NCBI GenBank assembly: GCA_029204225.1
Contig: CM055096.1
Coordinates: 67,368,370-67,432,369, forward strand
Direction: 5' to 3'
DNA length: 64,000 bases
DNA from: Diphasiastrum complanatum
Lineage: Eukaryota; Streptophyta; Lycopodiopsida; Lycopodiales; Lycopodiaceae
A program made the translations under genes and the position numbers. The notes under the pieces were generated by a model. The model did no database searches, had not been told where the DNA came from, and saw only the letters and a list, made by a program, of their open reading frames with translations. Of the stretch, positions 55,650 to 64,000 are shown in pieces (position 1 is the first letter of the stretch; every line of letters begins with the position of its first letter).

Positions 55650-56917
55650 TTAAAATAGCATTGATCTTGGAATCATTCCAAGATTGGATCTATGTTTGAT
55701 GAAGGAACTCTTGAGTAGAGGCTTTGTGAGTAGATTGGCAATACAAGATGATGAATCAATATGCCCCAAATGGATCTCTCCTCCAATAAGCTTCTCTCTC
55801 ACAAAGTGGTGTGCCACTTCGATATGCTTGCTTCTTGCATGAAAAATTGGATTATTTGCAAGTGCTTGGGCCGAGATAGCACCCTCTTGGCCATCTTCCA
55901 ATGTTGGATCATTGGATCTTGCATAAATTGAATCAACTTGTGCACACAGTCGCTCAAGTCGGGTCTAGTGATGGTAAGCCATATCAAAGAGCCAATAAGA
56001 CTCCTAAAAAGTGTGATTTCCTTGAAGGATCTTTCATCACCTTTATTAGGATCTTTTACAATGTGCTCCATAGGTGTGTCAAGGCTCTCACATCCTTCCA
56101 TATAAAACTTTTTTAACATAGCAAGAGCAAATCTAGATTGACAAATAAAAGCATAATCATCATGAAAGTCAATCTCTAGGCCTAATATGTAATGGATCTC
56201 TCCTAGATCTTTCATCTTAAACTCTTTTCCAAGTTCTACTTTGGTCTCTTCAACCAATTTGATGCTACTTTCACATAGGATAATGTCATCAACATAAATG
56301 AGAAGAATAACAATATCACTAGCAATAAACTTGATATACATGGAAGGATCATAGTCACTAAGAGTGAATCCTATTGAGATAAGAAAAGAGTTGAGCCTCT
56401 CATACCAAGATCTTGGTGCTTGCTTGAGTCCATAAAGACTCTTGAAAAGCAAGCACACTTTTGATTCATCCTTGATGAATCCTTGAGGTTGCTCCATATA
56501 GATTTCCTCTTGAAGATAACCATTGGGAAATGCATTGGAAAAATCTAATTGGAACACCTTCCACTTGAAATAAGTAGCAAGAGATATAAGAATCCTTATT
56601 GTCATTATCTTTGCCACGGGTGCAGAGGTCTCCTCATAATCAATTCCATGGATTTGAGCAAATCGCTTGGCACATAATCTTGCCTTGTACTTGTTGATAG
56701 TGCCATCTTGATTATACTTGATTCGAAATACCCACTTGGATCCAATGATGTGCTTGTTGGATGGAGGATCCACAAGCTCCCAAGTGTTGTTGATGATCAA
56801 GGCTTTGTACTCTTGCTTCATGGCATCATACCACTCCTTGGTATTGAGTTCCTCTTCAACATCCTTTGGCTCTTCATGTGAGATGAAATATGCAAAAGGA
56901 GTGGAATCAGCCTCCAC
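55650..56917 (-). pseudogene. Copia J reverse transcriptase and truncated RNase H
   Basis: A long open frame (372 codons, 56917-55799) contains a complete RT core: SKWVFRIKYNQDGTINKYK, QLDFSNAFPNG (Asp at residue 125), SLYGLKQAPRSWYERL, YVDDIILCE (YVDD at 208-211) and SLIWLTITRPDLSD. It ends HWKMAKRVL. There the middle of RNase H, present in H as about 300 bp, is missing, and the reading resumes after a frame change as [18 protein letters not shown] to 55650. All RNase H catalytic acids in the lost part are gone. Confidence 0.8.
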
Positions 56918-57440
56918 TTGCTTGCCTTTGTCATCATAGGGAAGCCTCTTAGGCTTGGATTTCTCTCTAGAAGTCCTCCTAGGTGTGTAAACCCGAGGAG
57001 ACTCCTCCTCAATCTCGACCCCAACAAGTCTTGATGGTCTTCAATAGGCATGATAGGTGATGGATCTTGAGGTGACTTGAGCTTGGCCCCTTCAAATGAT
57101 GGATGTTGATCTTCATGAAATATAACATCTCTACTTTCAATCACTTGAGAAGTAGAGAGCACAAAGACTCTATAAGCCTTTTTGGTGGATGAATATCCAA
57201 CCATGATCCCTTTGCTAGAGCATGGATCATCCTTCTTCCTTGTTTCCAAGGGAATATGTGCAAAGCAAATAGTGCCAAATACTCTAAGTGATCAACCTTA
57301 GGCTTCTTTTTGATAAGACCTCATATGGGAGTCGATTGCAAAGATAATTTGCACAATTGATAGCTTCTCCCCAAAAGTCTTTAGGCAAAGATGCTTCAAT
57401 CCTCATAGCTTTTGCACATTCACATAAGAATCTATTCGTT
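56918..57440 (-). pseudogene. Copia J integrase C-terminal part and linker
   Basis: Pieces read RTNRFLCECAKAMRIEASL, PKDFWGEAINCANYLCNRLP (integrase end) and METRKKDDPCSSKGIMVGYS followed by ESRDVIFHEDQHPSF (C-terminal integrase fold), with frame breaks between them. The catalytic core is absent because the element is cut at 57440. Confidence 0.7.
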
Positions 57441-57745
57441 CGATACACCCAGAAGATCCTAGAGGATTTTGGGATGTTGAACTGCAAAGGAGCGAATACT
57501 CCAATGCTCGCAGGATGGTGCTGACAAACGATGACTGTCCAAAGACTGAGGAAGAGAGAGAACAAATGCAGCTCACACCTTACAAGAAGTTGATAGGATC
57601 ACTGATGTACCTTGCAGACAACACACGACCTGACATTGCCTATGTAGTGCTCAAGATGAGTTAATTTTGCACGAATCTAGGCTCGATGATTTACACTTGT
57701 AGATTTACATCATCTAAGATCATGTACGTACTGCTATAGCCAAAG
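57440..57745 (+). pseudogene. Copia RT fragment M (C-like family)
   Basis: Plus strand reads YTQKILEDFGMLNCKGANTP, then after a frame change LTPYKKLIGSLMYLADNTRP and DIAYVVLKMS, ending in stops. This is the RT thumb/connection region, matching element C's YTQNIIENFNMLECKG segment. It lies head-to-head with J's integrase and has no ends of its own. Confidence 0.7.
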
Positions 57746-57752
57746 TGCATGA

Positions 57753-57783
57753 TGCGAAAATGCACTTGAACTTGTAAATTAGT

Positions 57784-57820
<37 letters not shown>

Positions 57821-58128
57821 CAATAGGCCTTCTAGAACTCATGGAGAAAGAAAGCAATCTAGATGCCACATAGCCTCTACCTCTCTACTAGATGACAAAA
57901 AGAGAGATGGATAAGACTTGAGAATCTCTCTTTTTGAGAATCCTTTGACCTACAAGAGTAGCCTCAAATGCTTCTTGATAGGTTCTAGACCTACACATCA
58001 CTATGAAGACAAAAAACTAACTTGACTCTAATTGGAAAGTTACTAGACTAGTCTACCTCAAGTTTGGACAAACCCCAAAACTTAAATCTCTAAGTTTAAT
58101 ATTATTTTAATTTTACAATATTTTCACA
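57753..58128 (-). repeat. 3' LTR of element K (about 376 bp, left edge tentative)
   Basis: The minus-strand start TGTGAAAATATTG at 58128 follows the purine tract TTAAGGAGGAG, so this edge is firm. The other edge is proposed at TGCGAAAATGCA (57753). It contains the (GA)n run 57785-57820. Confidence 0.55.
57785..57820. repeat. (AG)n microsatellite
   Basis: About 18 AG units inside LTR K. Confidence 0.95.
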
Positions 58129-58153
58129 CTCCTCCTTAAAATAAAAATAATAT

Positions 58154-59345
58154 TTACAATACTAAGGACTTGGAGATCAAGCCAGAATTTGATCTATGTC
58201 TTTCAAAGTCCTTCTTAGTTAGAGGCTTGGTGAGTAAATCTGCATAACAATTTGAAGTTGATACATGCTCAAGGAGAATCTCACCATCCATAACTTTTTC
58301 TCTTACATAGTGGTGTGCTACCTCTATGTGTTTACTTCTTGCATGGAAGATTGGATTACTTGCAAGATATTGGGCCAAGATGCTATCACATTTGATGCAA
58401 GGTATTTCCTCCTCCTGAATGATCCCGAGCTCCACTAGTAATCTTTTGATCCAAATGACTTCCTTTGTTGTGATAGTCAAAGCCTTGTACTCGGCTGCAC
58501 ATAAGGATAAGGAGATAGTGTCTTGCTTCTTAGATTGCCAAGAGACAAGATTACCTCCCAAAAATATTGTATAAGCACTTGTGGACTTTCTATCCACCTT
58601 ATCACCTACAAAATCCGAATTTCAAAAGGCAACAAGGCTTAAATCATGTCTTTTAAAACAAAGTCCATAGTCTTGAGTAGATGCAACATATCTCAAGATC
58701 CTCTTCCCCTTTTTCCAATCATGGATCTTTGGATTTTGCATGCTTTGACTAAGCTTATGCACACTAAAACTAAGATCAGCCCTCGTGATAGTGAGCCATA
58801 TCAAAGAGCCTATTAAACTTCTAAAAAGTGTGATGTCCTCAAAGGATGCTTCATCACAAGTTTTAGTTCTTTAATAGTAGACTCCATAGGAGTATCTATG
58901 CTTTTACAATCTTGCATTTTAAACTTCTTAAGAATAGATCTTACATAACTTTCTTGAGAAATGAAAGCTAAGTCATTAGAGATCTTAATCTCTAATCCAA
59001 GTACATGATGTAAAAATCCAAGATCTTGCATTTTGAATTCCTTTCCTAAGGAGATCTTGGTATCAACAAGTAAATCCATGTTGCTTCCACATAATAGAAT
59101 GTCATCAACATAAATAAGCAACATGATTATATCATTACCAACATGTTTAAGATATAATTATGGATCATATGAACTAATCTTGAAACCAATAGAAAGAAGA
59201 TAAGTGTTCAACCTCTCATACCAAGCCCTTGGATCTTGTTTCAAGCCATAAAGACTTTTTAAAAGTAAGCATACTTTTGATCCTTTGCCATTCACAACAA
59301 AACCTGGAGGTTGATGCATATATATTTCTTCTTCTAAGTAACCAA
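58154..59345 (-). pseudogene. Copia K reverse transcriptase (3' part) and RNase H
   Basis: Starts mid-RT with YLEEEIYMHQPPGFV, continues LLLKSLYGLKQDPRAWYERL, then YVDDILLCGSN and ITRADLSFSVHKLSQSMQN, and RNase H (58597-58154: [57 protein letters not shown]). The RNase H CEAEY block reads CAAEY, so the catalytic Glu is Ala. There are several frame breaks. The 5' half of the element is replaced by gypsy L sequence at 59341-59349. Confidence 0.78.
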
Positions 59346-59784
59346 TACCCGCTCTAAGACATCTATCTAATTCATTTTTTACTAATAAGGAGTACTTTGG
59401 ATTCAATCTATATTGGCACTGCCTAACATGTATTGTTCCCTAAATGAGATCTATTCTATGTTCACTCCATTTAGCTGGTATACCTATTAAATCATCCATC
59501 GACCAAGCAAACACATTTTGGTATTTTTGAAGAAGCAATATATACTCTTCACATTCTTGGTCCGATTGGTGTTTATATAGATTCAAAGTCTTACCTTTAT
59601 TAATTTCTATTTCTACATAATCTGTTTTATCTACCATCCCCTCGGTCAGACTTGCTTTGGTTCCACCCAGAACTTCTCTCGACTCGGATGTTGTCGGTAC
59701 GTCTACTTCCTCATCAACCTCATAGCATTCTATGAAATTGATCCATGATTCAGCAGGTCTAGCTAACTCCTCACCCCATCTCAA
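59346..59784 (-). pseudogene. Gypsy L RT N-terminus, fused to copia K
   Basis: Open from 59784 (acidic region, YILLLQKYQNVFAWSMDDL, then HRIDLI), one TAG stop, then QYRLNPKYSLLVKNELDRCL-type RT start and RAGI. The next codons, in the same frame, are copia K's GYLEEEIYM. Only the RT N-terminus remains, with no catalytic Asp of gypsy origin. Confidence 0.78.
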
Positions 59785-60254
59785 AAGGTGACCCCTAATG
59801 GACTAGCTGTGAGAATACCTGGAAAAAATATCTGTTTGATAGACCAATTTATAATAGCATCTGCTTGATATAACCATGGTCTTCCAAATAATATCGAATA
59901 AGGTGGTGTATCTACTGGATTTATGACAAGGAAATTCATAACAAACGTCTCTATCTCTATAACTACGTTAATACTAGATTCTGAGTCTATTAGTATTCTA
60001 TCTATGGTCTGATCTCCTATGATCGCACTAATCTTTGGAACTCCACAATCTCCTCTATCTACGTATTCTACTCTATTACTATATGCAGGTATTCTTAATG
60101 TAACTAACTTCTCCCCTTCCTCAGTCCCTATTGATTGAAGCCCTTCTTCCTCCAAAGTATAGCTCGAGGAAGATGTAGGTGTCTCACCTTCGTACTTCTC
60201 TTTTTTCCATGTTATGGAAATTCTTGTATGACTTTTTCCTGTCGGTGTCTCCAT
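59781..60254 (-). pseudogene. Gypsy L second retropepsin-like module
   Basis: 157-codon open frame with VTLRIPAYSNRVEYVDRG, then ILIDSESSINVVI (active-site-like, DSE instead of DSG) and only about 40 residues later ILFGRPWLYQADAIINW, the closing GRPWL motif of gypsy proteases. The middle of the fold seems deleted. It lies directly downstream of a full-length module in 60309-61028 and overlaps the next frame by four bases. Confidence 0.6.
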
Positions 60255-60308
60255 CTGGTCTCTGAAGGTAATCTCATTTTTCTTCCAGTGGGTTATAACA
60301 TCGGCCTG

Positions 60309-61028
60309 TTAGAGCCATGATCGTCCTAATAACAGTTTATATGATGATTGTCTCGTAGTTTTTAATATTATAAAATCCATAAGAAACTTAGGTTCTCCAA
60401 TATAAACTGTAACCTGAGATAGTTCTCCTATTGGTGATCTTCTAGTTACATCGGCTAATCTTAAATGTCTTAAAGTGGGTGCTATTCTATGATGAATGCC
60501 TAATTCATATGTTGTTTTTTCAGTCATTATATTTACACTAGATCCGGAATCTATGGGTACATTATCTAAGATGCAGCCATTAATTACTACTTGAATCTCT
60601 GGTTGGCCTTCATCACCATAATTAACTAATCCTATGTTGACTATTGGTAACTTTGCTTTTCTTCTCTTTTTATTTTGCAAAAATTGCTTAATTTCTTTTT
60701 TATAATATTGGTTATCGTCTAATAACTGCTTAAAAGTTATATTGGGCATTCTAGGAACAAAGTCTTCGACAATATTATAAGAATGGTTTCTAAGTGGCGA
60801 CAGATCTCTAGGTATCTCGCTACTTATAACTGGATCTGAAAATGTCACTTTTTTAACTTTTCTAGTTTCTTTGTTTAAAAGATTCTTAGCTTCTGAACTA
60901 ATATCAACATCATAATGTTTTTCATTAGACTGATCAAGCTTTAATTCTTTATTACTAGAAATTTTTACTAACTGTTCTACGACCTTCGCTTTTTCTGTCG
61001 CGTTTTTTGCAGTTTTCGCAAGTTTCAT
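60309..61028 (-). pseudogene. Gypsy L protease (retropepsin)
   Basis: 239-codon open frame: Lys-rich N-terminus, FVPRMPNITFKQLLDDN, then VVINGCILDNVPIDSGSSVN (DSG active site), RLADVTRRSPIGELSQV, FLMDFIILK, and LLLGRSWL just before a TAG. The spacing of DSG to GRSWL (about 75 residues) is normal for gypsy retropepsin, which cuts the polyprotein during particle maturation. The TAG and a following frame change cut it from the second module. Confidence 0.7.
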
Positions 61029-61149
61029 CTTAGTTTTCTTCTTATTTTTAAGAGTTAAAGAATCTTTACTACTTCTTGTAGTTACTTTATTTACTTTTTT
61101 CTCTAAATCTGGCCATTGATGATCTTGATCTAATAATTCAGAGTCTACT

Positions 61150-62013
61150 TACTATCCTCTGAACTATCATGTCAGTGTTAGTCTTACATAATCGAAGGTC
61201 GTCTTCCCTAGGCGAGTTTACAAACCTTGGTTTAGACCGTGGCTGTTGTGGCTAAGGACATTCAGCAATGACATGCCCTTCGCCTTTACAGTTAGCACAG
61301 AGCGGCACATATCCTGCTGATCTTCTGGGTTCAGGGCAATCCGGCGAATAGTGACCCGAGGCTCCGCAATTGTAGCACGAACCCCTTACTCTGGTTGGTG
61401 GAGTGGAATCTCGTGTTCTGCCCCTTCTCACAATATACTGTTGATCAGTACGCTATTTCGGTATCATAGTTTTTTGGTTAGTAGGAGTTGCAGTATAAGC
61501 TACCTCCTCATGATTATTAATCGGACAGAGGAATAGTTCCTCTTCTAAATAATTAGTCTGTAAACTGGGACAGTTGGTCTTAGAATGACTTTCCTTCTCA
61601 CATGCGGTACACCAAACATTGCCGTTAGGTTTCGCTTTCTTTCGCTTGGCTTTAACATCAGATATTTGGACCTTTAGATCACTCATTTCTCTTGTTAACA
61701 ACTCAACATTTTTCCTTCATGGATCCATCTTTTCGGATTTCTCCATTCTTTTCTTTCTTTCTGAGTGCCTATTCCTAGTTTTCCTATAAGAAGATTCTTC
61801 TTCCGATGAAGAAGAATTAAATGAATACTCAGAAGATTCTTCCATATCCACTAGATCGGATTCAGATTCAGATTCAGTAGATGTTTCAGATTCTTCTGTT
61901 TGTTTAAATTTGTGTTTTTTACTACTTTTTCTTTCATTTCTCCGTCTGCGAGAAATTCGAGAGGTTTCGTAATTCTCATCAGAGGCAATGACATCTTCCA
62001 AAGAAGTCATCAA
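61150..62013 (-). pseudogene. Gypsy L gag 3' part with three zinc knuckles
   Basis: 62013-61717 encodes a Ser/Glu-rich, highly charged linker. 61701-61453 has a first knuckle CTACEKESHSKTNC. In the next piece (about 61400-61255) are CYNCGASGHYSPDC and CANCKGEGHVIAEC, both good CCHC patterns. Three knuckles are more than usual for plant gypsy Gag (one or two). Two stops and a frame change separate the parts. Confidence 0.7.
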
Positions 62014-62019
62014 ACCATG

Positions 62020-62805
62020 TCAACAATAACGATCCATTTTCTTAGGCAAACCACCCAAGAACCATTCATTTTGCATAGGGACTGGATACTGGGCTCCTAA
62101 CTTTCCTATTAAATTCTTAACCCTATGAGTATATTTTCTAAGTGATTCCTTTGGTTCTTTTTTAACAGAGTTAAGTCGAGCCAACAATCTAGTGGAATAT
62201 CCCATCTCCCTAAGTTGTTTAAGGAATGCTGCATTTAATGCATTCCAAGTATTAATTGTTTCTGGTACTAATTGATTGTACCGAATCCTAGCCTGCTTCC
62301 GCAGAAGACTTGGCAAAATTCTAACTTTATCCTCGTCCGTCTGCTCTTTGTTTGCTATGGCAATGGATTCAAATTGCGACATATAACTATCCGCATCTTC
62401 AGATGATGATCCCTTAAAGAAATCATATCTGATTTTTGTAGATGAGGGTGGCGCTGGATTAGCCATATTAACATATGGTGGTAAACTAGATGAACTTGGA
62501 GGATCTGAATCTAAACTTCGCTCGGACAAAGAGTCTGAACTTGGTTCGGAAGTAGAATCAGACGAATCTGATTCAGGTGAATCTATAAGACTTGGTGTTT
62601 CAACGGATCTTTCTTCAAATGAATCTACAAATGTTGTAGTAGTGTGTAAAAGATTATTGAACGCTTCAGGTGTTAATCTTGCTCTAACTGGTGAGTTTTG
62701 CAAATTCTGCAAATACAAATCTCTAGACTTTCTATATGCTTCTAAATGTTGTGCAAGCTCTAAATGTTTCTGTTCAATAATTGCTTGAGAGTATGTTCTT
62801 GGCAT
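62020..62805 (-). CDS. Gypsy L Gag capsid, 261-codon open frame
   Basis: Begins MPRTYSQAIIEQKHLELAQH at 62805, about 65 bp downstream of the PBS, so the start is plausible. It has a helical N-terminus, Ser/Asp/Pro-rich middle (residues about 75-115), then the retrotransposon Gag domain: FFKGSSSEDADSYMSQFESI, RILPSLLRKQARIRYNQLVP, NTWNALNAAFLKQL, KEPKESLRKYTHRVKNLI and ending near LGGLPKKM. The frame stops before the linker with zinc knuckles, so the native Gag is truncated here. Confidence 0.75.
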   Translation of the reverse strand: MPRTYSQAIIEQKHLELAQHLEAYRKSRDLYLQNLQNSPVRARLTPEAFNNLLHTTTTFVDSFEERSVETPSLIDSPESDSSDSTSEPSSDSLSERSLDSDPPSSSSLPPYVNMANPAPPSSTKIRYDFFKGSSSEDADSYMSQFESIAIANKEQTDEDKVRILPSLLRKQARIRYNQLVPETINTWNALNAAFLKQLREMGYSTRLLARLNSVKKEPKESLRKYTHRVKNLIGKLGAQYPVPMQNEWFLGGLPKKMDRYC

Positions 62806-62870
62806 GCATTATATGAGAAAGATTCGTAGATGTAATACACTTAAAAATATTGCAAAAGGTGAAATTCATC

Positions 62871-62888
62871 TCCCTAGCAACGGCGCCA
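62871..62888 (-). other. Primer-binding site, tRNA-Asp type
   Basis: The minus strand reads TGGCGCCGTTGCTAGGGA, five bases inside the LTR. It matches the tRNA-Asp 3'-end complement known from many plant gypsy elements except for two bases (TA for CG). Confidence 0.82.
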
Positions 62889-62893
62889 AATTA

Positions 62894-63910
62894 TGTGGTG
62901 GCCTAGTCATTATAGATTTTCACAAATCAATGAATTACATAGTATAAAAGGTTTGATCATTCCCCAAGAGAGAGAATAATCTCATCTTTTGCATGATAAA
63001 TGTATGTATGATGATAAACAGACTAGAGTGTATAAAGTTCACAATGAATACTACAGCGACATAACTGGTTATCCAAAGATATTTGGGTAAATTGGCATCC
63101 AGGAACACCAATGATGAAACGATTTGGTCAAGGTCTGTAATTGTAAAAATAACTTTATCTTTCAGGCTCTTCAGGCATCAGGAAAACAATTAGAACTGAC
63201 AGCAACTAGCAATTAGATTCATCAAGCAGAATCACATTAGCTAAAAGTTCTTCTTAATCAAACACAAAGAATTAGTTTTTATCGCAGGAAGCAAAGAAGA
63301 CAGAGCCTCAATCAATCCCATTATTTGAACACGTAGCTCATTCAGAGTTGAAGGAGTTCTGCTAAAAGTTATGTTTAACCGCTTCGGCTAATTCCCTCTG
63401 CACATTAGTCAGAATTATTACTTGTTGGTGTCGCCTGAAAATCCGTGTTAGAGTAACTGAAATTCAGTATAACTTAAGAAATGTGTGATGCAAACAGAAC
63501 AGTATCACAATCAATCACAGATCATACAGAGTGTGTTCACACAAATGATAAGAAGTAATTATGTGAGAGATAACAGAAGGAAAGAATGTTCAAGCTATAA
63601 GAACTTGCTCTTCGCTCTCTATTGATACTCAGCTCTGCGTAGAAATGCGTATGTACAATGGCACGTAGTGCTATCCTTATAGGAATGTTCTTCAGCCTCA
63701 ATGTCGCTTACGAACCGTCAAATGTCGGTTCTAAACTTCTATTGCATCTCTTTAGTACGTCGCAACTTCTACTCAAAATATGAATTTACAAAGTGCGAAA
63801 TAGGCCTTTACATGTATTTAGGCACTATAGCACATTTTATATACATGAAATTGAAATTTTTTTACAATATATGACAAAATTTGGATAATGTGAGATCATA
63901 AGACTCCACA
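62894..63910 (-). repeat. 5' LTR of gypsy L (about 1017 bp)
   Basis: Inner edge firm: the minus strand ends CCACCACA, then TAATT and the PBS. Outer edge proposed at 63910, where minus-strand TGTGGAGTC begins directly after an open gypsy integrase reading; TGTGG/CCACA terminal bases agree. No gene inside. Confidence 0.65.
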
Positions 63911-64000
63911 CTACAACTATGTAGTGCTTTCTACTTGATGATGCAAGATGGATAGGTCCCATGAAGTCTATTCCCCAATTTTCAAATGGTAGCATCACTT
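63911..64000 (-). pseudogene. Ty3/gypsy integrase core fragment (target of L)
   Basis: Minus strand reads PFENWGIDFMGPIHLASSSR followed by KHYIVV, the first catalytic block of gypsy integrase (Asp in IDFMGP). It continues past the window's end and stops where LTR L starts. Confidence 0.7.

Larger units (their letters stand above)
54905..57440 (-). mobile_element. Ty1/copia element J, 5' truncated
   Basis: Minus strand: partial integrase, linker, RT, RNase H with an internal deletion, PPT (TTTTTAGGAGGAG) and 3' LTR (54905-55626). Same family as H. It stops at about 57440 within the integrase NRT block, where opposite-strand copia sequence M begins. No TSD can be tested. Confidence 0.78.
59346..63910 (-). 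mobile_element. Ty3/gypsy element L, 3' half missing
   Basis: Minus strand: 5' LTR (63910-62894), PBS, gag, zinc knuckles, two retropepsin-like modules, start of RT, then an abrupt join to copia K. The RT-before-integrase order cannot be seen because integrase and 3' LTR are missing, but the gag type, GRxWL-type protease ending, HRIDLI/NPKYSLLV RT start and tRNA-Asp primer place it in Ty3/gypsy. It is inserted in an older gypsy integrase (63911-64000). Confidence 0.8.

Noticed and set aside
59346-62805. Endogenous pararetrovirus (caulimovirid-like) because of the gag-like frame, knuckles and protease
   Set aside because: An LTR, a tRNA-Asp-type PBS directly inside it, a gypsy-type Gag domain and absence of a movement-protein signature fit a Ty3/gypsy element better.

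Overview
This 64 kb window looks like nuclear DNA of a land plant with a large, retrotransposon-rich genome. The evidence is: AT-rich sequence; split, degraded exons of a SAC3B-like mRNA-export gene; many Ty1/copia and Ty3/gypsy LTR retrotransposon pieces in both orientations with plant-type primer sites (initiator-Met and Asp tRNA); a CACTA transposase remnant; and microsatellites. I could not place the species. No rRNA, tRNA, CRISPR array or bacterial-type operon was seen. Almost nothing is an intact host gene.

Layout. 1-3993 (-): decayed SAC3/GANP-family (SAC3B-like) gene, with a possible upstream exon near 4.6-4.9 kb. 5.6-9 kb: an AT-rich dispersed repeat and a CACTA (TNP2) fragment. 10.2-13.85 kb (+): decayed Ty3/gypsy element 'N', split by a solo LTR (12209-13029) with perfect 5-bp target duplications. 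13.85-18.87 kb (-): copia 'C' with its 3' LTR. 19.2-20.9 kb (-): Ulp1/C48 protease-like pseudogene. 20.9-23.43 kb (-): copia 'D' with a long RT/RNase H ORF. 23.43-26.05 kb (-): copia 'E', with gag joined to RT and no protease or integrase. 26.05-27.25 kb (+): second, inverted partial copy of the SAC3B-like 3' end. 29.6-31.4 kb (-): copia 'F'. 31.75-32.49 kb (+): gag fragment 'G'.

32.6-44.6 kb (-): copia 'A', broken by two nested plus-strand insertions. 'H' (35152-36609) is an internally deleted element. 'I' (36830-42402) is a young element with two 647-bp LTRs that read as identical, TSD GGCTC, PBS, PPT and one uninterrupted 1030-codon ORF. That ORF begins as a copia Gag with a zinc knuckle, then runs about 760 residues with no protease, integrase, RT or RNase H motif. 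This is the most interesting object in the window.

44.6-48.4 kb: tandem duplications, a gypsy RT remnant and a second copy of the AT-rich repeat. 48439-53238 (-): non-autonomous LTR element 'B' with 834/833-bp LTRs and TSD ATACA. 53.4-54.9 kb: copia integrase scrap, third partial copy of the AT-rich repeat. 54905-57440 (-): copia 'J'. 57.44-57.75 kb (+): copia RT scrap 'M'. 57.75-59.34 kb (-): copia 'K', fused inside the RT gene and in the same frame to Ty3/gypsy element 'L' (59.35-63.91 kb, -). L has three zinc knuckles, two retropepsin-like modules, a tRNA-Asp-type PBS and a 5' LTR. It appears inserted in an older gypsy integrase seen at 63911-64000.

A 10-bp palindrome, CACACGTGTG, recurs 12 times, nearly always in or beside copia LTRs. 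The window is best read as successive nested insertions, solo-LTR formation, deletions and joins around a duplicated, dead SAC3B-like locus.
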